Of a stretch of 64,000 nt of DNA, positions 12,266 to 29,269 are shown one piece after another (positions within the stretch are counted from its first letter, which is position 1; each line of letters begins with the position of its first letter). The notes under the pieces were generated by a model, which worked only from the letters and a program-made list of their open reading frames with translations, searched no databases and was not told the origin of the DNA. Source of the stretch: Siphonodentalium dalli (lineage: Eukaryota > Mollusca > Scaphopoda > Gadilida > Siphonodentaliidae); the NCBI GenBank assembly GCA_032622095.1, contig CP136063.1, positions 30,320,987-30,384,986 on the forward strand, read 5' to 3'. The translations under genes were made by a program, and so were the position numbers.

Positions 12266-13148
12266 TTGGCTAATTTAACCCAACATCTGCCTCACAAGTT
12301 CACAACTTATTATGCTGATACTGCGACTTGTGAAATCCATCAAATTATCACTCTCTGTGAGTCCAATAGCTATTCACCTAATTAAACATTATATTTACCA
12401 GTCATGGTCCTTGCTGGTTTAAAGCATGGGCACAAAACATATGTTTCAAGCATTTGTGACCAGGAAGTAGTATTTAAAACAACTATCAGTTGTGTTAATC
12501 TAACATATTCATGATTTAGGTCCAGTGCACCATTCTATGACCATACATGATGGGACAGGACCTCATTTTTGAAGATTTTTCAAACTCTACCCACAAGACG
12601 AGAACATTAGGGAGCCATAGCAACCATTTATTCACACAAATTATGGTTCAATCAATGCCTAGGACATCCCCCATGCCAGAAATACAGATACAAAAATATC
12701 TGCCACAAGGGCTTCCAGTGCATCCATGCACAGTTGCATATAAATCAGAATAATAGAGTTCACATGAAATTTGAAAGGGAAAAAACACATAGAAATCCAT
12801 ATACATTGATATATGGACTATATTTTGAAAGGGAAATTCATTATATGTTGAAAAAAGTTAAACTTTTGTTTATACTCGCACAATGATCAGATAAATTATG
12901 TGCACTTTAGAGGTAACCTTGCACTATTATCAAGGCTAATTAACATAACCCTAAATATTTTCATGTATTTAAGATTCATCAGCCATGTTTGGGTTTCAGC
13001 CATTTCAGATCTACTAGACTTATGCCTATTTTCAAACTGATTTAAGATCTTTTTTGTCAAAATTTGTCTATATTTGACCCACAGTGTGCAGCGGTGTGTG
13101 TATTCCTAGAGTATGTGGGACCCGAATTCACATTTACCAGTATTAGCT
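12266..13148. other. Non-coding, nothing recognised
   Basis: No supported gene or repeat. A 68-codon plus frame at 12547-12753 has no recognisable domain. Confidence 0.4.
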
Positions 13149-13421
13149 GATAAAATGGTATGACATAAATGGTATCAGTGTGGGCAATGCCGTTACTTAT
13201 TATACCCTTGGCTGTCTTAAGCGAAATAATGGTTCGCTTAATAAGAGTAATCCATTCTCATGAATTAGACTGAAGCACAATTCACTCACACATAGTTCAG
13301 ACATGCTCTTTCAGAATTCCGCTCAAGTTGAAACCTTTGACATAGTAGTATCTCAGTCTTTGAGTCAACTAATAGGGGAAGGCTCCACACACTGATACCA
13401 TTTATGTCATACCATTTTATC
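13149..13421. repeat. Perfect 34-bp inverted repeat flanking ~205 bp
   Basis: 13149-13182 (GATAAAATGGTATGACATAA...) is repeated exactly, inverted, at 13388-13421. The spacing fits a small terminal-inverted-repeat element or MITE. The interior is non-coding and no target duplication is obvious. Confidence 0.55.
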
Positions 13422-14699
13422 CAAGGTGAGAGAGGTAAAACAAACAATGGTGGTTAAGGCCAACTTAAGGGTAACTGAATTATGATTTTACCATAAATAC
13501 AATGATACTTCAGAGCAATATATTTATGCTTAAAGCTTAATTGAATTGTTTTATCATAATTAGCTTATATCAGTAAATGTGCATTAACTTTGCATATACT
13601 CTGGAATTTTTTTTCAACTGGTACCTATATCTATCCAATTGTTGGAAAATTAAAAACTGAAACCCCTTTATTGGAGGATGTGTTAACATTTATTAACTGA
13701 CTATGCTTAGCATATATGATTTATGCAGCACAATAAATTAGCTTATCCTGAAGCATGATTGGGTTCTTCGGCTATGTTACCACAGGTATAATGGTATAAG
13801 CTGATGCCAAGATTGTAGGTGGAGCAGGGGGATGGGGGGAGTCAAAAATTTGCAGGAAGGAATGAATTTTTTTTTGCATCTGGCATTTTCGGGGACCAAT
13901 CACCACCAAACCTGCAAAACCAATGTTTTTTACTCCCAATTTGTTTACACCCACCTCCCAAATTTCACTAAATTTGGTTCAAAACTGAATAAAGCTGTAC
14001 TGATATTACTCATATGACTGGGAATGATCTATCTCATTTAGTTCAGATAACAGTTTAACCTGTTTTGATGGAAATAAACATAGTCACATCACTCTATCAG
14101 ACTTGGATACTTTAGGTCTTGCCAGAGATCATCTTATTTGATAGAGAAGCAAATAATTCACTGATTGGCTTGATGCACTGATGACAGATATTTTTTACCC
14201 ATTGATAGTCAGATACTTTCTATCCGTTGATAGTGACATTTAATGTCAGTTGCTCGCTCATTTTCCATTCACACAATGATCTATGCATTAGCGACATCAA
14301 GACAAGTTTATTTATTTAAGTTTTACGTTTCTGGAAGGTTCTTTTGTAATAGTGTGGTGAAGGAATTTTTTCACCCCACCGTCCCATATGCAAAAAGACA
14401 TAGATTAATGTCATCTCCGCTGCACTAAGGCCCCCCCGGTATATAATATCTGCCATTGAAAGATTCTACTGGTATGCAGACAATATATGTGGTTGCATCA
14501 ATTTCAGCTTGAGGGGAGCTCTATGGGAGTGTAATTATTTATGTATAAGCATAACTAATTTACATTTAGGTATAATTGATCTACACTTAAGCATATTTTA
14601 TTTACCCTCATTTCTCAAGCATTTTCACATTTATTATTTATTTACGCTTAAGCTCAAAACATTGATTCCGCCATGAATTAATTTCAAATGGCACAGGCC
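13422..14699. other. Non-coding, nothing recognised
   Basis: No supported gene. Two opposite short frames near 13772-14017 have no domain. Confidence 0.4.
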
Positions 14700-16520
14700 T
14701 AAACACATCAATAAAGTTTATATAGACCCACCATATGATGGAAACAATTCCCCAGTAACCCCAAGATGTTTTATGACCATGGGAATGGTATAGATCTGTG
14801 CAGGATATGTCTCTTTTATAAAAATACTATATCTCAGGGATGGAGAGACAAATTATTGGGGACATGGATGCTGATATTATGAAAATAGGGGTTTTCCCCC
14901 TATTTCAAGTCAATTAAGTACACCATATATTAGGGAAGCAAACCCACAGTAACCCCTAATTGCCTATTTACGGCCATGGAAATGGTATATATCTGTGCAG
15001 GAGATGTCCCTTTAATAAAATATACTACAGCTCTGGGAGTGAGGCACTTATTAGGACACCAGGGACAGAAATTTTCTTCAACTATTGAGTCTGTGTGGGG
15101 CTACTACTTTGGGCCCATGATAATATACTATGAGATTGACTCAAATAAGTCACAATCAGAGGGAAGTAAGGGAGAGCAAGTTTGGTATTTAATTGTTAGA
15201 CGCATATTTGTACTTGAGTGCAAATGATTTATGCTTAAGTGCAAATATTTGCAAATAAATAATAAATATGAAAGCCCCCCTCGCCCATCATTTCAGCCCC
15301 AGGGGAGTTTTGAGATCTGGAATTTGATTTATGCTTAAGTGTATGGGAGGCCAATTTCACATTTAATAATTAATTGTGCTTAAGCACAATCAATTGCATT
15401 TAACACTTGAGCATAATCAATTGTGCTTAAGTGCAATTAATTGCGCTTAAGTGCAAATGATTACGCTTCAGTGCAATCATTGCGCTTATGCGCAATTCAT
15501 GGTTATAGGTAACTAAACACCCCTGGTGAATAAATAGGTTTCTCCATAACTTAGCATTAACTCCTATTGACATATCACCTCTTGGTTTCATTGGTTTGGA
15601 TGGGTAGGGAGCTAGCCCAACTTCTTTATCAAAATGGCTGACTCGCAATAGTATGACCTTCTGTTTTAGTTGGAGCGACTCGTGATAGCATTATAATATC
15701 TTCAGTATATATTAGTTATTCTGTATTAGTCGGGGCGACTTTGATTTTCCTCAATTTTCGAGTATACAGGCACACCATATGAGGGAAGCAAGCCCTCGGT
15801 GGAACTATATGACCATGGCAATACTATAGATTTGTGCAATAAAAAGAACTAGAGCTCGAGGACTGAGACACCAAAGCTCCAGGAATGAGACACCAATCTT
15901 TTTTGACAGGGATGCTGATAATATGAAAATAGGGTTATTTCCTCTGATTTAAGTCAATAAGTAAACCATATGAGGTAAGCAAGCCCTCATGCAGTGACAC
16001 CACATGCATGCTATGGTATATGACCATAGTAAGGGCCCAAATCTGTGCAATAATACATTAAAAAACATCATACAAAAAAATTACTAGAGTTCCGGGAAGG
16101 AGACATAAATTCTTTGGATAGATGGATGCTGATAATATGTAATTAGGGATTATCCTTGTTGAACACACACTCACAGTTGACTGTTGAGTACTCAGGCTAA
16201 TTAAAACAGGTTAAAATTAGCCCAATGCTCCTCTTGTGTTGCTAGTTGATACACCAGGTCATGCCAATAATTTATGGGTAAGTTAGATAGTAGTAACCCT
16301 TAATTCCCTTTTTATGGCAATGGTATATATCTGTGCAGGAGTCTGAGATATCCCTTTAATAAAATATACTAGAGCTCTGGGAGTGAGACACCAATTCCTG
16401 GGACACCAGGGACAGAGATGCTGACATGGATATATGTTTTTTCTTCAACTTCGAGTCTGTATGGGGCTATTACTATGGGCCCATCATAATTTACTATGAG
16501 ATAGACTCAATCATTCACAA
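14700..16520. repeat. Diverged ~200-bp direct repeats, five copies
   Basis: Units start near 14725, 14920, 15772, 15962 and 16250. They share CACCATATGA-GGAAGCAA, GACCATG-AATGGTAT, ATCTGTGCAGGA and GAATGAGACACCAAT-like words in order, ending with GATGCTGATAATATGAAA. The first two and the next two are head-to-tail. Copies 2 and 5 share a variant 3' part (TCTGTGTGGGGCTACTA, CAATCAGAGGGAAGTAAGGGAG). Confidence 0.6.
15190..15500. repeat. Tandem palindromic ~20-mers (TTGCGCTTAAGTGCAA type)
   Basis: Near-tandem runs of the palindrome GCGCTTAAGCGC and variants (GCACTTAAGTGC, TGCTTAAGCA), separated by AAT/ATGATTT spacers, at about 15205-15255 and 15335-15500. Every unit can pair with itself or with any neighbour. 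Confidence 0.6.
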
Positions 16521-16544
16521 TCAGAGGGAAGTAAGGGAGTGCTA

Positions 16545-16712
16545 GGTATTTGCGCTTAACCGCAAACTTGAATGATTTGCGCTTTAAGAGCAAATAAATT
16601 GATAGACACATATTTGCGCTTTAGTGCAAATGATTTGTGCTTAAGGGCAAATTGTTTTATGCTTAAGCGCAAATGATTTGCGCTTAAGCGCAAATAAATA
16701 ATAAATGTGAAA
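16545..16712. repeat. Second array of the same palindromic ~20-mers
   Basis: Several units of GCGCTTAAGCGCAAAT and variants alternating with TGATTT spacers. The array sits right after the last ~200-bp repeat copy, in the position that the first array takes after copy 2. This suggests the palindromes belong to the larger repeat. Confidence 0.6.
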
Positions 16713-17201
16713 AGGGCCTCCCATAGTTGCCCACTTCCGATCAACTTCGCCTCAAAATTATGGACTTACAAAAAAATTACATGTATTGTGCAGATAAAAT
16801 ACTGTTAATCAATTAGAGAACTTATATATTTGATTTTCCGTTGATAGTAACTAGCCCATCTGAGAATAACTTTTGGAAACTTAATGTGGGAAAAAAAAAT
16901 CCACCGCTACTAGTACTATTATTTGGGCCTGTAATTTATTCAATCTGGGAAAAATTTCCACAATCATGGTCATGAAAAATATTACAGTATTATTATTATT
17001 TTTGGTAGGCCTACTAGTACTAACAGCAACACTGCACATGCTACATATACTGCTAGTACTATCTGAATGGTGAATAACGAGACCTTCAACTTCAAGACGA
17101 CAAGAGTAAGGCCTAAACAAAACATTTTAATATTGCCTGTTGAGTGTTGGAATTTGTGTGGATATCAATTTCAATTTTATAGCGAAGAGTGATACAATTT
17201 T
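16713..17201. other. Non-coding, nothing recognised
   Basis: AT-rich sequence between the palindrome array and the Cys-rich frame. Confidence 0.4.
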
Positions 17202-17538
17202 TTACCTCTTTTTTTTCACGACGACATCTTCGACATTTTCACCATCGGCATCGTCTTCGCTACTTGACAACCCAAGTTCTGCCGACAAAATCGACCCTTT
17301 CTTCTTCAAGTTCTTGCCAATCTTCATTTTCCTGGGCTGGTTCTGACACTCAGTGACAGCTCATTTTGCTTGTTCCACATTTGCAGCCTCTGCTGCAAAA
17401 TGTCCCCGCATCCAAACAGGGACACGATGTCCGCAACGAACGAGACGTGGCCGACTTCCTCCACGCGCATAGATTCCCGCATGAACAATTAACAGCCCCC
17501 GGATCGCTTCCAAATCTATTTTTTAAACGTTCCGCCAT
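17202..17538 (-). pseudogene. Small Cys-rich protein fragment
   Basis: Start chosen at the ATG at 17538 in an AAAAATGGCGG context. The first frame codes 62 residues, MAERLKNRF..., with two Cys clusters: NCSCGNLC, and CPCLDAGTFC followed by CKCGTSKMSC. It stops just after the second cluster. The continuing similarity appears to be in another frame (17202-17355): about 48 residues, NQPRKMKIGKN, then Lys-rich, then the acidic stretch SSSEDDADGEN, ending VVVKKKR and a stop. CxC...CKCGT...C patterns of this kind occur in uncharacterised invertebrate proteins, often transposon-associated (recollection). The frame change means either a decayed copy or a short intron. Function unknown; a metal-binding or DNA-associated tail is only a guess. 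Confidence 0.4.
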
Positions 17539-18530
17539 TTTTATATTATTAATGCGTGTCCGTCAGCATTATTTTTAGATCGATGATGCATTCTGGTCTT
17601 TCTGACCCTTGACCCTTCGACCAATGCTTGCAATATCTAAACACCTATTTACGATGAAGGCCTGGGTTTGCTGGTGCGCGCGCCACCATGGCAATTAGTC
17701 TGACCAGACCTGGTAATATGGCTAAGGCCATCCAGGTCTGACCGCGGCGGCGCATCAGCTTAGACGGCTATTTATTTTTTTTAAATACACTTAATTTTAC
17801 AAATCAACTAACATAGTCATTAATGTTAACAATATTGCAATATATATTAGCTCTGACACCTACCAGAACGTGTGTATAATTCCGTAATAATTTAATCCAA
17901 AAATCCAGTCGGAAAACATGTTGACAAAACGTGGTTAAATGGCCGAAGCAGGAGGAGCTAACATATCACATGACTACGTGCGTCTCGTGCATGGCAAACA
18001 TGATTCTGCAACTCGCATTACTGTACCAGGATGTTAACAGTACGCATGTGTAACAAATTGGAGTTGGTAATTTGTAAAAACTACACGCATGCGCAGATTG
18101 TAGTTCCCCTCAACTTGAATTGTATCAGGGCAACCTGAATTGTACACTCAATGTGAACGCATGTGATTACCTTGCCGTGCGCACGGGGAACTCACAGGGG
18201 GATTCATGAAATTACGGGTCACATGCAATGGTCGACGAACACACGACATGTCAGTGTTTACGTTCTGTTATCTGTCGGATTTTAAGGATAACTGACACGT
18301 AGGTGAGTGGATGGTTTCACACTTGTATTTGTATTTAGTTGATAAATACATATGCGTTGGTCCTAATTGTTACTTTTATAGGAATTATAGCCGCCTATGT
18401 TTGTTTAACCACGCCATGGATCTTTGATGGCGTAAGCCATGACACAAAGATCAAATGGATCTACATGGCAATCCGATTATTCTGGGCGAGAATAATTTCA
18501 TATAGAAATAACAGTACTATCACTTTAAAA
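17539..18530. other. Non-coding; one doubtful membrane-type frame
   Basis: A frame near 18339-18530 codes a hydrophobic N-terminus (ALVLIVTFIGIIAAYVCL) and then about 30 polar residues, running into the MITE fragment at 18531. A possible splice acceptor (TTGTATTTAG) precedes it. There is no ATG at its start and no known domain, so I do not call it a gene. Confidence 0.35.
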
Positions 18531-18690
18531 TATCTGGTCTCTGTTAACAGTAACCACTATTGTTCGTTAGCTGCAGCTGCATGAACCTTTTTAGACCAGA
18601 AAATATTCGAAATAAAATTAATTTTAATCGATAGAAGCATTTCCGGACAGGAGTCTTCGATTCAAATCTAATATTTTATACCACGGTAAC
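18531..18690 (+). mobile_element. TTAA MITE, right-end fragment
   Basis: Matches the right third of the family: TCTGTTAACAGTAACCACTA, TTTTTAGACCAGAAAATATTC, GACAGGAGTCTTCGATTC, then CGGTAAC. It stops before the terminal GATAATCCACCT. It directly adjoins the first zinc-finger array. Confidence 0.65.
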
Positions 18691-18694
18691 TTTA

Positions 18695-23665
<4,971 letters not shown>

Positions 23666-23893
23666 AATAAATTTTACGAAGGAAAAGATTTTTATAGACG
23701 GTCGACCTTAATATTGTATCGACCTGCGACCGGGGTCAGCGGTTTAGAAATTTCGAGGTCAAGTGAACATCTGAGCGCCAACCACGAGAAAGTCGGGTAC
23801 CTTAATTGATTGATTGTCTTCGTGGTGACGTTGTCGATATCCGACTGCCCATTCAAACGAATTTCGCACAGACCACAAGGTCAATAATTTCTT
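23666..23893 (+). repeat. Split direct repeat A1
   Basis: 228 bp beginning AATAAATTTTACGAAGG and ending GGTCAATAATTTCTT. Repeated at 28971-29198 with one mismatch. Confidence 0.9.
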
Positions 23894-26800
23894 GCTCCTG
23901 TTTCGAGATACATTTGGGTCTACTGATGTATCATCACCATCTATGTGTTTGCTATGTGTGCAGTCTATTCCAGTCTGGGGATGCTGTCTTGAAATGATTG
24001 TCTGTGTTCATGTGAGATGCGTGGTTAACCAGAGCGGTGTTAGGCTTATGCATGACGTTTGCAAAAATGCTATGAAGACTTATACAGGTAATATGAACTT
24101 TCCATTGACCCTGCCCACCAGGAATGAGATTCATTGACTGCCAAAGCTGACTAAATCAATTTAATGTCAAAGGCTCGAGGACAGTTATCTTGAAATGGAC
24201 CACTATACCCCTTTGACTAGTTTCTAGGGCTATGTTTGAAGATTAAGGTTTTCGTCATTCCATTCTTATTTTTCACAGGTATATTTGGATTGAGACATTT
24301 GACTTGGCATTCAGCTAGGTTTCCCGGAGGCGAGAGCCCACCTTGTTAGGAGCTCCATCACTGTTTTAGCTCCAATTCATCGGGGCAGCCACCCTTTATC
24401 CGTTGCATGCGAATATGTGGCGATTTGCTTTTTATGACTACTTTGTGGTGGGTTGCCAGGTGCGCAATGCAGTGGGCTGGCTCTTAAGCGGTTGGCAAGT
24501 TTGGTCAATGTGGCCACGGCGGATTACACCCTACATCCCGATGATCACTAATTACTCACCGGCCTAGAATGGATGAACTTCATGTTTTTCACACATAATA
24601 TTCAATAATCAACAAAGTTCTCGTCAGTATAAGCTCTATGTTTGTATCTGATAACCGACAATTTCTCGATTACTTTATATTTCCATTTTATAAACCGTAC
24701 TTTTCTTCGCGATTGTTTTCTTACAGTGCACCAAACTAGAATTGACCGGAAGCGAACCCCCACCGTGAGTCCGTCGTGAAATAGGACATATTTCGTCGGA
24801 ATACGGTACTTTCCCATTTATAAAATTGTTTTTTAATATATAAAACATGTAATTTTTCTAGTTAGGTACTTTGGGTCATAATACGACATCTTGTAATCTC
24901 GCTTTCGACTGGAGTAGTAATTCTAATCTTTTAAAGTATCAACATTTTCATCTGTAAACGGTACAAAACTTATATAAATCGTGGATAATCGGGCAGTGAA
25001 ATTAATTCCAACGACTTGAACAAACGGTCAGCATCTATTTCACATCTTACATTTGCCCGATAGACGGATCGATTTGCTTTCGTGGCAGATTTTCATGTAC
25101 CTGCCACGAATTCATCAATGACAACATCAGGAACATGTGTCTACAATAGAAATATGGCGACTAGCTAGCTCCCCAAGAAAAACTGACTGACAGGTTTTAG
25201 CGGACGTTTTTCACACGTTACCGTAAACACTAATCAAAAGAATTGTTCCTTGGCTCTTCATTGTATGTCACTTTTCATAATGGGCTGCCTAATGTTACTG
25301 TTGAGGTATAGTTTTTTTTTTACATTTGGCTGCCCAAACATTGTCATAATAGTGCAGATATCTTCTGTTTCCAAGTCACTTTGCTGGTACATAAAGCTTT
25401 TTAGTTCACATCTATTAGTGCCCCCCCCCCTTACCCCGATGTATGCTCTAATTTTTCTCATGTTGTTATGTCTATTTATGTCTGATTTTAGGTGGACAGG
25501 GGCATTTTTGTCAGCCCGTTTGTGCGACATTTTTCGTGAAACAGACTTTTCCATCCCCTTAATTCAATTCCGTTGGTTTATTCTGGTCATCATATAGGAT
25601 ATTACCGTTGTTACTATTACAAACTCTGTTACATACTAGTTATGTATGCGGGCACATAGGTTATCATGTAGATTGAGCGGATTTCTACGACACTATGGTC
25701 ATGTTCAAAATAATTATTATTTTAGATTTGATCATTGTGGTCCAGTGAGCGGGGTTTGTGCTATGAGTGCTAATTAGCCTCACGAGGACTGAACTCGTTT
25801 GGGTCGTGATTCTTTTGCGATAACTTTACTCAGACGAGATTGGTTGCATACATGCTTACTTATCAATGAATTTATGATAACTTATGCCTTCCTTCTAGGT
25901 TGGGGCAGACCATTTGCCATGGCAGGATTCTCATCGTGACAATTCATACTATATGGGTATCGCCCGCAGTCTATCAATATCCTAGGAATTTTGGGTAGAT
26001 CCCTCCACATTGCGACCGGTTGCCATAGCACCTTCTTTGCGGAAATTTATGATGTTGGGGGCTGTAATTTCGCTATATGCTGTTATGTTTGAATAAAATA
26101 TAAATGGTTTTTCTAAAGCTAAATGATCCAGGGCTATTTTCCAACATCTGAAACTAACCTTGCTCTCAAATCTTCCTTCAGCCTGTGGGCGCCATTCAAA
26201 ATGGCCACAGAACCACCCTTTCTAATGTTACAATGCTTACTTTTATATAACTTTATAGCCATGTACGCGTTAATTTCATGCTGTGTCCGACTATTTGGCA
26301 TGACGGAATTATCCAGGTGACAACTCATATTATACGGGTCATCAGTCGTGGTCTATACATCCTCCAAAATAATTTGGTCAATGCCCCCAATTTGCGTCCG
26401 GTTGACGGGGCAACCCATTTTCGGAAAGTTATGCGTTTGGGGGCTGTATTTGCGCTTTCCGAGATGTCGACATGCGACATTTTGAAACAAAAGCAATTAA
26501 TTGCCACAAACTAGGGTCCAGGAATATATTTAAAATACTCGCGTTTCTTGTCTTTCCGCGGAAGTGGTAAAGATTCGCCTGCCATGGAGATTTCCAACCG
26601 AAGTCTTGTCTGCGCGTCTATGACTTCGGCTTCTCGGCGCCAACATTTTGGAACAATGACGTCACGAAGTCACGCGACCCCCGCGTGCCGCCAAAGATGG
26701 GTTACATCTTCCTGGACCCCTCGCTGCGTGATCGGCCTATCGACTGAATACCTGATACTAGGCGCAAACATTTAATTATAACCGATTCATTCGCTTCTTT

Positions 26801-27540
26801 CAAGTGCATGGATTGGGAAACGGACATCAAGTCTCAGCCTTTTCCGACGACATTCGGCGAGTTCCTTGTTACGTGCGCTCGCGCAACAGTATGGCGATCA
26901 GACGGATTCGAACCTTGGTGTCGCTCTACTCCGTTTCACTCCATGACGTCACCAAAAACGACGTAAAACCTCGGGGCGTTCTGACATTTTTACTGTGCCG
27001 CGTTTTTGCTATGTTTATTTTATGTGTTTTCGATTATTTGTTTGTCGCCGATTTCGCCATTTGTCGGGATTCCCTGTTTCTATATTTAAAACTGGCATGC
27101 TCGTAGTGAGCCTCGGTTTCGATTTTTTCTCCCAGGTCTATATACGTCAGAGTTATGACAATAATAGATCGACCTACATTTTCTCCATCAGAACTCTACA
27201 TCAAAGAGTCTATAGACTCCTTCGGGACCTACCTAGACTGCATTTGGGTATTTTTACTTATATTTGGGAAGTTTGATCGTTTTTGGTTCGTGCGAAGACC
27301 TCTTTTTATCATGCGGGAAAAGACATTCAAAACGCGATTTCGTAATTCGACGCAATTGGCTGCATAGCCTAACCTTCAACCGAGTTCCGGGTCACACACG
27401 ACGAAAGACGTAACACAAAACAAAACGCATTGGTTGACATCGTTTGAAGAGTTTATTGTTACATAAAATGATCGTTATTGATTAATTATTGATTAATTCT
27501 TGATATTTATTGTTGCATATTGGCTGTTATCAATATTTAC
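23894..27540 (+). other. Interior of the retroelement, coding content not recognised
   Basis: About 3.6 kb with only short frames and none of the RT or RNase H motifs I can recognise. A diverged direct duplication of roughly 370-bp spacing is visible: TCCATAT/TTATACGGGT-type, GCGACCGGTTGCCATAG / GCGTCCGGTTGACGGGG and TTGGGGGCTGTA at about 25920-26080 and 26295-26450. GC content rises after about 26550. Confidence 0.4.
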
Positions 27541-27556
27541 ATCAATGGTTTTAATT

Positions 27557-27692
27557 ATTTCTTATATTCCTTTCGGATAGGCGGGGCATGCTTGGCAGCA
27601 TCGAGGGGTTACTCCGATGAACAAATCCGGAGGCTCGGGCGCTGGAACTCCGATGCGTTTCGCAAGTACATCCGTCCTCCGCCGTTGTCATA
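27557..27692 (+). pseudogene. Tyrosine recombinase, C-terminal segment
   Basis: Reads SFRIGGACLAASRGYSDEQI and then RRLGRWNSDAFRKYIRPPP before a stop. This matches the last part of the catalytic domain of DIRS/Ngaro recombinases: the region of the HSFRIGAA-type box, and the LGRW-S-AF--YIR block next to the catalytic tyrosine (here KY). The N-terminal two thirds of the domain is not readable just upstream, so either an exon boundary or loss lies there. It belongs to the element 23666-29497. Confidence 0.65.
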
Positions 27693-28129
27693 ACAAGAGT
27701 TCCGCGATTACCCGTTTCCGTTCGTGCGTCTTGCCACCCTCGTATATCAGTCACAGCTGCCGAGCGGGCACCCTTCCATCAATGCCGGGCGTCGTTATCT
27801 GCAGTTCCGTTTGCCGACTCGACGGGCACGCATAGTCAGATTTCCGCAACTGGGAGGGGTTTGGCAGGGTTATCCGGCCTGTAAGTCGTGTCGCAGCACG
27901 CGTGGGGGATCTCGCTGCCCGGTCTCTCCCTGTCCTTTGTTTTCGTGTTTTCCGACCCCCCCTAATTTTCTGTTTCAAGCAGGGCCCGAGCGTTGTCCGC
28001 GTATGCGCTACCCAGTTTACATGTACTTCATGGCCCCGTTTCCGTTTCATGTCCGACCGACGTCCGCCCCCTGCCTCTGCTGGTGGTGCGCATGGTTGCA
28101 CTGGTTGCACTGTGATTGTGATGGTTTTT
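27693..28129 (+). other. GC-rich 3' region of the retroelement
   Basis: Overlapping frames on both strands (for example 27724-28137 plus, 27751-28158 minus), rich in Pro/Arg/Cys/Ser, with no domain I recognise. They are probably open only because of base composition. The stretch leads into the hairpin array. Confidence 0.4.
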
Positions 28130-28139
28130 TTGGTTGATA

Positions 28140-28650
28140 ATTGTAGCGCCGGTTTCACTGTTCCAGTGATGGTTTTTTATTTGGTGGTTAATATTTAATT
28201 TTTTTTAAGCGCTCATCAGTCTCTGGTGGCGCCGGTTTCACTGTTCCAGGATGGTTTGTGTTTTCTTTTTCACTGTTACAGTGATAGTTTTTTTTTGGTT
28301 ATTCTTCACTATTGGTTTTTTGGTGATTCACTTTTATAGTGATGGTTATTTGGTTGCGCTCACCAGTCTATGGTAGCGCTGGTTTCACTGTTCCAGTGAC
28401 GGTTTTTTGGTGGTTAATATTTATTTTTTTTCAGCGCTCATCAGTCTCTGGTAGCGCCGGTTTCACTGTTCCAGTGATGGTTTGTGTTTTCTTTTTCGCT
28501 GTTACAGTGATAGTTTTTTTTGGTTATTCTTCACTATTGGTTTTTTGGTTAATTTTTTTTCCGCGCTCATCAGTCTCTGGTAGCGCCGGTTTCACTTTTA
28601 TAGTGACTATTTTTGGTGTTTTTTTTTCAGCGCTAATCAGTCTCTGGGGT
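28140..28650 (+). repeat. Higher-order tandem array of small hairpins
   Basis: Alternates two hairpin types. One is TCACTGTTCCAGTGA or TCACTGTTACAGTGA (6-bp arms, 3-nt loop) with the variant TCACTTTTATAGTGA. The other is GCGCTCATCAGTCTCTGG closed by TAGCGC. At least eight hairpins lie within 500 bp, separated by T-rich spacers, with a larger repeat period of roughly 230 bp (ATCAGTCTCTGGTAGCGCCG at about 28440 and 28570). It lies between the recombinase remnant and repeat B1. Confidence 0.75.
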
Positions 28651-28789
28651 TGCAGTGGGTTTTCCGTAATTTGCGTAATTTTACACTTTCTTTTTATAGG
28701 TGGGTTCTTTTCTCAGTCTTTATACTGGTTTTTGTTATTGGCTTCTGGTGGGTGTATGCCGAGCTCGCGTCCAACACTTCACTCGGCAA

Positions 28790-28970
28790 GTGGCGTGGTA
28801 CACCCAGGTTGCATATTGTTCAATCGGGGCCGCGCCACATGCCGATGGTTGTCTTAATTTCGGTAATTCGATTAAAGAATTGCCATTACGCAAATATGTC
28901 TTAGTCTTTAATTATTTAGCCCAACAGTGGTACCCAGGGAATTGTCGTAAAGTAGGGAGATAGGATATAA
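28790..28970 (+). repeat. Split direct repeat B1
   Basis: 181 bp beginning GTGGCGTGGTACACCC and ending GATAGGATATAA. Identical to 29317-29497 and directly abutting A2. Confidence 0.9.
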
Positions 28971-29198
28971 AATAAATTTTACGAAGGAAACGATTTTTAT
29001 AGACGGTCGACCTTAATATTGTATCGACCTGCGACCGGGGTCAGCGGTTTAGAAATTTCGAGGTCAAGTGAACATCTGAGCGCCAACCACGAGAAAGTCG
29101 GGTACCTTAATTGATTGATTGTCTTCGTGGTGACGTTGTCGATATCCGACTGCCCATTCAAACGAATTTCGCACAGACCACAAGGTCAATAATTTCTT
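28971..29198 (+). repeat. Split direct repeat A2
   Basis: Second copy of A1, placed between B1 and B2 as expected for Ngaro/PAT-type elements. Confidence 0.9.
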
Positions 29199-29269
29199 CC
29201 CGCCATCCCACCCTTTCAGGTGTGGGCTTCTGCCCCCCCCCTCTTCCTCCAGTGACTGGTTAGTGCTTA

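Noticed and set aside
17680-17750. Imperfect palindrome around CAGACCTGG / CCAGGTCTG
   Set aside because: Only nine paired bases and no repeat partner in the window.
18339-18584. Possible small membrane protein with an N-terminal hydrophobic segment
   Set aside because: No ATG at its start, no known domain, and the 3' part is MITE sequence.
27724-28158. Overlapping frames of 135-137 codons on both strands
   Set aside because: They oppose each other in GC-rich retroelement DNA and have no domain; base composition explains the lack of stops.
28339-28857. 172-codon hydrophobic frame over the hairpin array
   Set aside because: Phe/Val/Leu richness comes from T-rich spacers and from the repeated hairpins; no membrane-protein family is recognisable.
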